Shown here piece after piece: positions 57,156 to 64,000 of a stretch of DNA of 64,000 nucleotides (position 1 is the stretch's first letter; each line of letters begins with the position of its first letter). The stretch is taken from the NCBI RefSeq assembly GCF_036785885.1, contig NC_092312.1:24942001-25006000 (forward strand). Direction: 5' to 3'. The translations under genes were made by a program, and so were the position numbers. The stretch is from Coffea arabica (lineage: Eukaryota; Streptophyta; Magnoliopsida; Gentianales; Rubiaceae). The notes under the pieces were generated by a model. That model saw only the letters and a list, made by a program, of their open reading frames with translations. It was not told where the DNA came from and searched no databases.

Positions 57156-60100
57156 ATGTTGTTTGCTTGTGCTATCATTGCTCTTATTGTTATACTTTTC
57201 AGCCACTGGGTATATAGGTGGAGAAACCCCAAGTGTAACGGGGTATTACCACCAGGTTCGATGGGACTACCAATTATAGGAGAAACAATTCAGTACTTCA
57301 CCCCTTATGCATCAGATGATGTTCCACCGTTCGTACAAAAAAGAGTGGCCAGGTATTTCTAATCCCTCTTTTTCTCTCGTCACCTATTTTTCTTCATACC
57401 CTTTTTTCCCCCCAACTATCCGATACAGAATTTCAAATCTTGAACTAGACAGTAGAGAAAACTCTAATACTCGCTCCTAATTATTGGGCCAACCTCAGTA
57501 CTCCAGTGGTCATCTAACCATTTCTTAACTAGCTATCACATATATATTTTAACAATATTACAGCAGTAATAGTTATAAATTAAGAGATGATATTTGTCTT
57601 TGTAACATATTATCATGTCATTTGTAACATAATATCATCAGCTGTAAGCTATATTATGTTACCATTTTTGTCAACTCTAGTATTCTTTCACATTTTATTT
57701 GTGCTTTGTTTTGCCTTTTCTTTGTTTCTTTTTTTTTTTCTCCTTTGGGAATTTTCAGGTACGGGCCAATTTTTCGCACGAGTATAGTTGGGCAGCCAAT
57801 CGTTGTATCAACTGATGCTGATGTTAACTACCGTGTCTTCCAGCAAGAAGGTAATGCTTTCCAAATTTGGTATACTGAGAGTCTCTTCCAGATAATTGGG
57901 AAACAAAGTGTTGTTGCCCATCATGGAGACTTCCACAAGTACCTCAAGAGCTTAACGTTCAAGTTTGTTAGCCCCGAAGCCTTAAGAGAGAGGCTGATAT
58001 ATGAAATGGATGCCAGCACTCAAGAATCTCTAAGTTCTTGGAGTAAACTTGGAAAATTAGATGCTAGAGATGGAACTGCAGAGGTAAATTAATTAGCATC
58101 CTACTATTTGATTATATTAATCAGGATGAATTCGGACAATACGTACAGAGCGTTGAATGAAAAGTAGTAATGAACAACCTCATTTTCTACAGTTGGTATT
58201 TAAATATGCTGCCAGGAAGATGCTTGGCTATGACGAAAGCAGGGATCGGCAAAAATTGAGAGACAGTTATAAGGCATTCATGGATGGCTTGATCTCATTT
58301 CCTCTCAACATCCCGGGAACACCGTTCCATGCTTGCTTACAAGTAATCAATTGTTGTTGTTGTTGTTCGTCATTTGGAATTCTTTTTATATTGAAAGATC
58401 GATGTTCATTATACCTAAAAAAAAAAAAAAGATATTCATTATAAATATATGACTAAGTAAAATATTTTTGCTTTCATATATGCTGTATCAGCTTGAACGA
58501 ACTATATGAGTTTCATTTTCCAGGGACGTAAGAAAGCAATGAAGGTCATCCACGACATCTTTGAGAAGAAGCGCTCAGGCAATAATGGCGCTACGAATGA
58601 CTATGACTTTGCGGACCATTTACTCGAGGAAATAAAGAAAGAAGACACTTTTTTGAATGAAGAAATTGCGAGGGACTTGGTATTTTTGTTTTTATTTGCT
58701 GCCCATGAAACGACTTCAACGTCTTTGACTGTGGCCTTGAGGTATCTAGATACCCATCCACGAGTTATGGCTGAACTAAAGGTCTATGACTTTCCGAAAC
58801 AATTTCTCCCGTTGTTATCTGTATTTACCCTTCAATTCTCCAATTCTTGTCCAAGTTCAATACTTAAAGGATTAATACTCTATATATATATTGATAGAAT
58901 TTTTTTTTCGTCAAAGGTCAATTTATATATATATATACACTGATAGTGTATATTGTTATGATTGGATGTTTACACTAACAGAGTATGTAAGATTTTTTCA
59001 TACTTAAATAGCCAATCATTTTTGTAGAGAGAGCACGAAAATATTCTTGAAAAGCGAGAAACAGAAGATTTTGGTGTTTCATGGAAAGAGTACAAGTCTA
59101 TGACTTTCACACATATGGTATGTTTCAATTAACTAGACATTTCATTGTATCTATCATTTGAATCATATAGTGAGCTACACCATTTACATCTTAAGTTTTG
59201 TTGTCCACTGTAGGTTATAAATGAAACGGTTAGACTTGCAAATATTGCCCCTGGGATTTTGCGCAAAGTTGTCAAGGAAGTTGATGTAAAAGGTATACTT
59301 CAATCTGTCATTTGGCATCTTCTTGAAAATCATTTGTCGCACTTTCTTTATTTTGGACCCATGGTGCCTTTCTCCTGCAGAAAAAAGAAAAAGAAAAACT
59401 CTGTTTGATAACTACTTGGGTTGGGCATTTTTTCATGGGAGTAAAAATATAGAAAATAAATGATTTGTTTCCATTGTTCTTCCTTTCCTCCATTATAACT
59501 TACAGTTCCGACTAATAAGTGTGAATGATTTGCAGGGTATACAATTCCTGCTGGCTGGACGATAATGGTTTGTCCACCAGCTATTCATTTGGATCCTAAT
59601 CTATATGAAAACCCCCTTGAATTTAACCCATGGCGATGGGAGGTAATTTGATCATCGACAGATTTGAGTAATTTGCACACAAGAAAGATAAACTTACAGA
59701 ACAAAAGTTAAACAAAAACAAGTAAAAATAATTCAGGTTTTTTCTGCTTTCATTTCAATCAAAAGGGCAAAGAATTACACGTGGGATCAAAAAGTTTCAT
59801 GGCATTTGCTGGTGGTACGAGGCTTTGTGTTGGTGCTGACTATGCAAAGGTGCAGATGTCACTTTTTCTGCATTACTTGGTCACACAATACACGTAAGGA
59901 TTTCTAAATCACAATTCCCTTCATCTTCGCTTAAATACATATATATAGAAGCTAATTCTAATATACAATAAATTGATGTCCACATAACTTCTTCCGTTTT
60001 TTAATATGCATGATTGCAAGAAGAAAATGATAACTGATAAAAAAAGCTTGTATAATTTGAATTTTCAGCTGGAGAGTTCTTCCTGGAGCAGAGAGAATCC

Positions 60101-60162
60101 GAACACCTACTGGTATTCAATTCCCCAAAGGATTGCCTATTGAGATTTCTAAGAACAAATAG
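57156..60162 (+). CDS. CYP87: Cytochrome P450, CYP87 family (gene 2)
   Basis: Tandem paralogue of the gene at 19895. Nine exons: 57156-57352, 57759-58083, 58193-58342, 58524-58781, 59028-59117, 59214-59292, 59536-59642, 59766-59893, 60069-60162. All junctions are GT-AG and in phase; 475 residues. Exon lengths equal those of gene 1 except exon 4, which is 9 bases longer (a residue insertion in a charged loop near 246). Seen: N-terminal anchor, LPPGSMGLP hinge, AAHETT (283-288), ETVR (344-347), FNPWRW, heme loop FAGGTRLCVG with Cys423. The heme loop has Ala where gene 1 and most CYP87 have Gly. Other positions (ETVRLANI, RTPTGIQFPKGL) are closer to the family than gene 1. Likely role: oxidation of a triterpene or sterol at the ER; substrate unknown. 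Confidence 0.93.
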
Positions 60163-60957
60163 ATTTTCAGCAGGGCAGTTCTCCAGTGAATTTACCTTTC
60201 AGAAGCGTATTTTGTGATGTAGTAATTTACTGTTGGTTGCAAAATTAATTAGTTTGCTTACTACTTCGGCTTGTAGTACTATGTAATATTGTAAGTGCCT
60301 AATAAACAACATTTTAGCTGGTGTCTTTTTCTTTTTTAGTTGCTTTCCTCTTCTCTAATTGTTGAAGATTTTATAATAGCTGCAGTTTGAGCTTGGACTA
60401 ATTGTTTTTCTTCACTAAATCAATACAATGATTTTATTTATGAGTACAAACCAAGCCAAGAAACAATATATACGTGTGTATATATATATATATATATTGT
60501 TGCAGTTTCAAGAAACAATATATATAAATTTATATTTACTGCATATATATGTGCAGTAAGTATTACTCTTTCCATCCTGTTAAGTTTGTCGCACTTCACG
60601 AATTGTAATTTTTATTTACAGCGAATAGAATTTGAAACTTGATGTGTCATTTCTTATTTCGTGAAAAGCTAAGTGTTGTACCTGCACATAAAGCATTGTG
60701 GGGCCATGATACTTGTTCAATCCGGGGTTTTGTTCAAAATCTTTAGATATTTGAAAGTTTTATCAATAGTTTTCAAAATTTTACCAAATCTTAGATTATT
60801 GTTGTTTTAGTTTCTGGGTAACTGTTACATGCTACAAAAGTTGTTGTTTTGTTTCCTTGATAATAGTCTGTGAGCCATTGCACTTTTACGGAGTGTCTGA
60901 GGAGTAAATGAGTAAATGGAGAAATTAAATAGAAACATGGTAGGCAACTTACATACC
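60163..60957. repeat. Duplication copy 2, 3' flank of P450 gene 2
   Basis: Collinear with 22975-23730. It contains the conserved AATAAA at 60301-60306 and an (AT)n run at 60476-60500 that copy 1 lacks. Confidence 0.75.
60301..60306 (+). terminator. Poly(A) signal of P450 gene 2
   Basis: AATAAA 139 bases after the stop, conserved with 23113-23118. Confidence 0.6.
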
Positions 60958-61759
60958 CCAGTGTCATTAAACTTGATTCGATCCAACGGTTTAACCGATC
61001 AACCAGATGAACTAGTAATTAAGTCGAGCTGGATCATTAATTGGATTGTTCAAGTAATTAGACCGTTGATTTGTCAACGGACCGACGGTTCAACCAATAA
61101 ATCCAATGAATCCGCCGATTTTTCAAGGAATCCGGTACATATGTTGTTATAGGAAAAAATTTGTGTAGATGATTCAATGAATGTTCAAACATGGAACTTT
61201 ATGCATAGAAGTAGAGAGCAATCACCACTGGGCCAACAATTCATTTGTTAGTAGTTTTGTTCTTCTTATATTATATATTATATATTTATTCTTATTTAAT
61301 TTCTTCAAAACAAAATTTATTTAGAATCTTTTAATAACATTTTATTATTCCCCAAACTCTATAAGTTATGAAATAGACTTAAAAAATAATATATTACACA
61401 ATTCATTTTAAAGGTAAATATCGTTCTTAATAAACTTTTGCACTTAAAATTCATAAATAAACTAGATAATTACAAAGATAAAATTTTATACTTGAAGTTT
61501 GGTGGATTACTAATTAAATTTAGATTGTTAATACTTTAATTTTTATAAGAATTAATTATTCTATAATAAATTAGGCTAACTGAGCATTTATTATAACATA
61601 GTTTATTATAGTTTCAACCATATAAAAAATTATGAGACATAATATTTAAATATATTTAATGACCCACCGATTGAACTACTAATCCACTGATTGAATCATT
61701 AATCCGTTGATCCACCTCTTTCACCGATCGCTCCTCGGGTCGGATTTAATAACTATGAA
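60958..61759. mobile_element. Copy-2-specific insert, probable non-autonomous DNA transposon
   Basis: About 800 bases absent from copy 1 (whose flanks join near 23730-23745). Ends are weakly inverted: AGTGTCATTAAACTTGATTCG at the left and, on the other strand at the right, AGTTATTAAATCCGACCCG (first 19-20 bases). The interior has 'accgatcaacc/gattgaac' repeats. No coding region. Confidence 0.4.
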
Positions 61760-62312
61760 CAATCCAACAAAGAAAGCATGACAATATCAATGGAATGAAG
61801 GGAATTTCTCTATGGCCTCACCCTCTTTATCCTGGAATTGGATATGGTAGGAAGGGTATGGGCTTTCCCACCGTAAGAACGTCAATCCAGTGGCATTATT
61901 TAAGCACGACACGTATTTGAATTCCGGAAGGCACCCGACAACTAACAAAGAGTATCAGCTAAGACCACGCACATGTTGCCCATTCTTCTCTCTTTCCCGA
62001 CAAGCACCAAAGCAATACTGTGGAGGAGATGCATGGCCGATGCAGGTGAAGTTGCCGATGCATCTAATTTTTTAAAAGAAAAACATGAATGACCTCAAAA
62101 TCACCAAAATCTAACTATTTTTTGCTTGAATTAAGAACATGCTTCCAAGTCTCCATCAAAGAACTATCAAGCTCTATGGAAGTAATTGATATAAAAAAAC
62201 AAAAATAAAAAATAAAAAAACCTCTTGGGCCATACCTGATAATTTGATGGACACGAAGTTGGGGATAGTCATAATTTACCACACAAAGTGAAACTTATAC
62301 AATTTGGCCCCT
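61760..62312. repeat. Duplication copy 2, right end block
   Basis: Collinear with 23745-23828 and 24881-25393. Homology stops at 62312, the right edge of the duplication. A frame at 61890-62075 is not conserved in copy 1. Confidence 0.75.
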
Positions 62313-63725
62313 TAACTAGTTCTAATCCAGGCTGACAAATTACGAAAACAACTTGCATTTTGGAGGACTCCTCTGAATGAGTGTGACAGTCTTTTATGAT
62401 AGGAATGGCCTGTGTGAAAGTATAGAAGTGAAATTAAGTTTAAGTGATCGGTTAGAAGTTGAACACATATGCTTTACAGATGAAAATGAAATGTGGTTAA
62501 TTTATAACTCGCTTGTGGCTAAAAGATCTCACATAGTTTATGGAAATAATTTCTTGTTTTTATGGAATAAATACAAAATTTTCTAAATTATGCATATAAG
62601 GTACATAATGAAGATGTAAGTAGCAGTTGTCGATGTCAATTTCGTTGTGATAGTGCATGGTGGATAACGTTATTTCTTTAAGTATCGTTTCGCGATTAAG
62701 AGAATCAATCATACGATATTTGGTATGAAAGAAGAAAAAATAGATGAGGAATAGAAAAGAAAAAAAAGTCACACAAAGGTTAAAATAAATGTGGAATAGA
62801 AAAGAAAAAAAGTCACACGAAGGTTGAAATCACTTTGTCAATAGTTTTGTAGAAAACATTGTGGCAAATGAAATATAAAATTTGATAATAGTACTACATT
62901 GGCTATATCAAAACAATGCAGAGGCACATGATTATACGTGAATACTTGTTTGATACAAGAAAGGGTATTTCGTTAAAGAAAAATACATGATACTAGGAAG
63001 AAACGAATCATTTAGATAGAGTAACATACGTAGTACGAATAAGAAAGCATTCATTAAACAAATACGATAATCAAGGCAAATAAGGATTTTTTGTTATACT
63101 GGACCTGTATCATCAAGCCAAATAACAACCACTGCCAATATCTCATTTTATCTATCATCTCATAACACCTAACAAATATTTTCCTTAATGTAGAAATTTA
63201 ATAACACAACTATGTAAGTACATATTTGTTTTAAACAATGGGCATTTATACAAGCTAATATGTAAATCTAATTATTTTACTTTTCAATTAAGTTAGTTAG
63301 TAAATCTTAACTTTTAATAGTAATACCAACTATGCATATGTATCATGATAATATATAAACTGTTCAAGTATATAGGATTAACTCTTACTAGAATAATCAT
63401 TTTTTATTTCTACTTTTTATTTTCCCAATTCTTGTGCATAAATAATTGTTAAAATACCTGGGGTAACATAAAACAAAAAAAAAAAAGTTAAGGGAGAAGG
63501 GTGCTTAAGTGAAAAAATAGTTGTTACAATAGCTTTTTTTAATGAATTTTTATATTTTCTCTTCCAATTGTTTTACCTAAATTATTATCAAAATAGCAAA
63601 GAAAATATTTCCCTTAATGTAGCATACCAAAATTTTTATATTCTTTTAATGAGGCATAGGTTAGTGACATCTTCTGCATAGTTTTTTCTTAATTATTCAT
63701 TACAGTTTAGAATGAGTTGGTACAT
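62313..63725. other. Non-coding, nothing recognised
   Basis: AT-rich. Two adjacent copies of 'ggaatagaaaagaaaaaaa(g)tcacac(a/g)aaggtt' at 62748-62828 are a small tandem duplication. No domain or RNA gene. Confidence 0.4.
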
Positions 63726-64000
63726 TTTTTATAGCCAAAAGAGTAAAAAATTTAAAAAGTATTTTTGGATAAGGTATTATTCGAAATATTTTCCTCTTGT
63801 CATTAATTAAACTCTCTTGTTCTTCCTTTTTTTTTTTTTTTTATCTCTTAAGCCCAACATTAGAAGAACCATCATATTGTCTACCACTCCGAAAAGTAAT
63901 TGTCATGTGATGCTCCCTTGGATTGACTTTGGTTTTGCTTGGTTTTTCTAGGGTTTACGGCGTTGGCTATTTGACCGAATTGGACTTCTACATTTCTATA
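63726..64000 (-). pseudogene. Ty3/gypsy gag fragment, second copy
   Basis: Homologous to 2497-2770 in the same orientation ('tagccaaaagagtaaaaaatt', 'aagcccaacattagaagaac'). It corresponds to the late gag segment of the Athila-like element and runs off the window. It has its own indels (long T run 63829-63843). Confidence 0.7.

Overview
The window is nuclear DNA of a flowering plant, most likely a eudicot. It is AT-rich, has spliced genes with GT-AG introns, and is packed with plant-type transposable elements: Ty3/gypsy and Ty1/copia remnants, an L1-type LINE, a CACTA-like element, a Mutator-type element, Stowaway and hAT-like MITEs. The species cannot be named from the sequence. The only two genes that look intact are tandem, same-strand cytochrome P450 genes of the CYP87 family (19895-22974 and 57156-60162). 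Each has nine exons that join without a frame break, giving 472 and 475 residues. CYP87 enzymes studied elsewhere oxidise triterpenes and sterols; the substrate here is unknown.

Layout. 1-690 is an LTR-like fragment. 690-2480 is a third, partial copy of a non-coding block that also lies upstream of both P450 genes. 2486-4027 is a decayed gypsy gag on the minus strand, and 4030-7128 is retroelement-derived non-coding DNA. 7129-12196 is a broken minus-strand Ty3/gypsy chromovirus with one full LTR, one truncated LTR and a tRNA-Met primer site. 12197-25393 is duplication copy 1 with P450 gene 1. 25394-27419 holds nothing recognisable. 27420-33440 is a nearly complete LINE with a few lesions. 33850-37559 contains a LINE tail, an exon-like segment and a 2-kb solo LTR. 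37560-44363 is a non-autonomous CACTA-like element carrying a captured hyccin-like gene fragment and two further exon-like pieces. 44364-45000 is another LINE remnant. 45000-51700 is repeats and LTR/copia fragments. 51772-62312 is duplication copy 2 with P450 gene 2. 62313-64000 is non-coding and ends in a second copy of the gypsy gag fragment.

How it fits together. A segment of roughly 10-13 kb carrying one CYP87 gene was duplicated in direct orientation, about 37-39 kb apart. Each copy then received its own insertions (a Mutator-type element, a solo LTR, a Stowaway MITE, intronic and upstream MITEs), several of which can be read as filled versus empty sites between the copies. The most unusual signal is in the P450 pair. 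By hand count, the exons differ about 14-21 percent (exons 2, 3 and 9) while the introns and 3' flank differ only about 5-7 percent, and most exon differences change amino acids. They are concentrated in the expected substrate-recognition regions. This looks like strong diversifying selection on enzyme specificity after a recent duplication.
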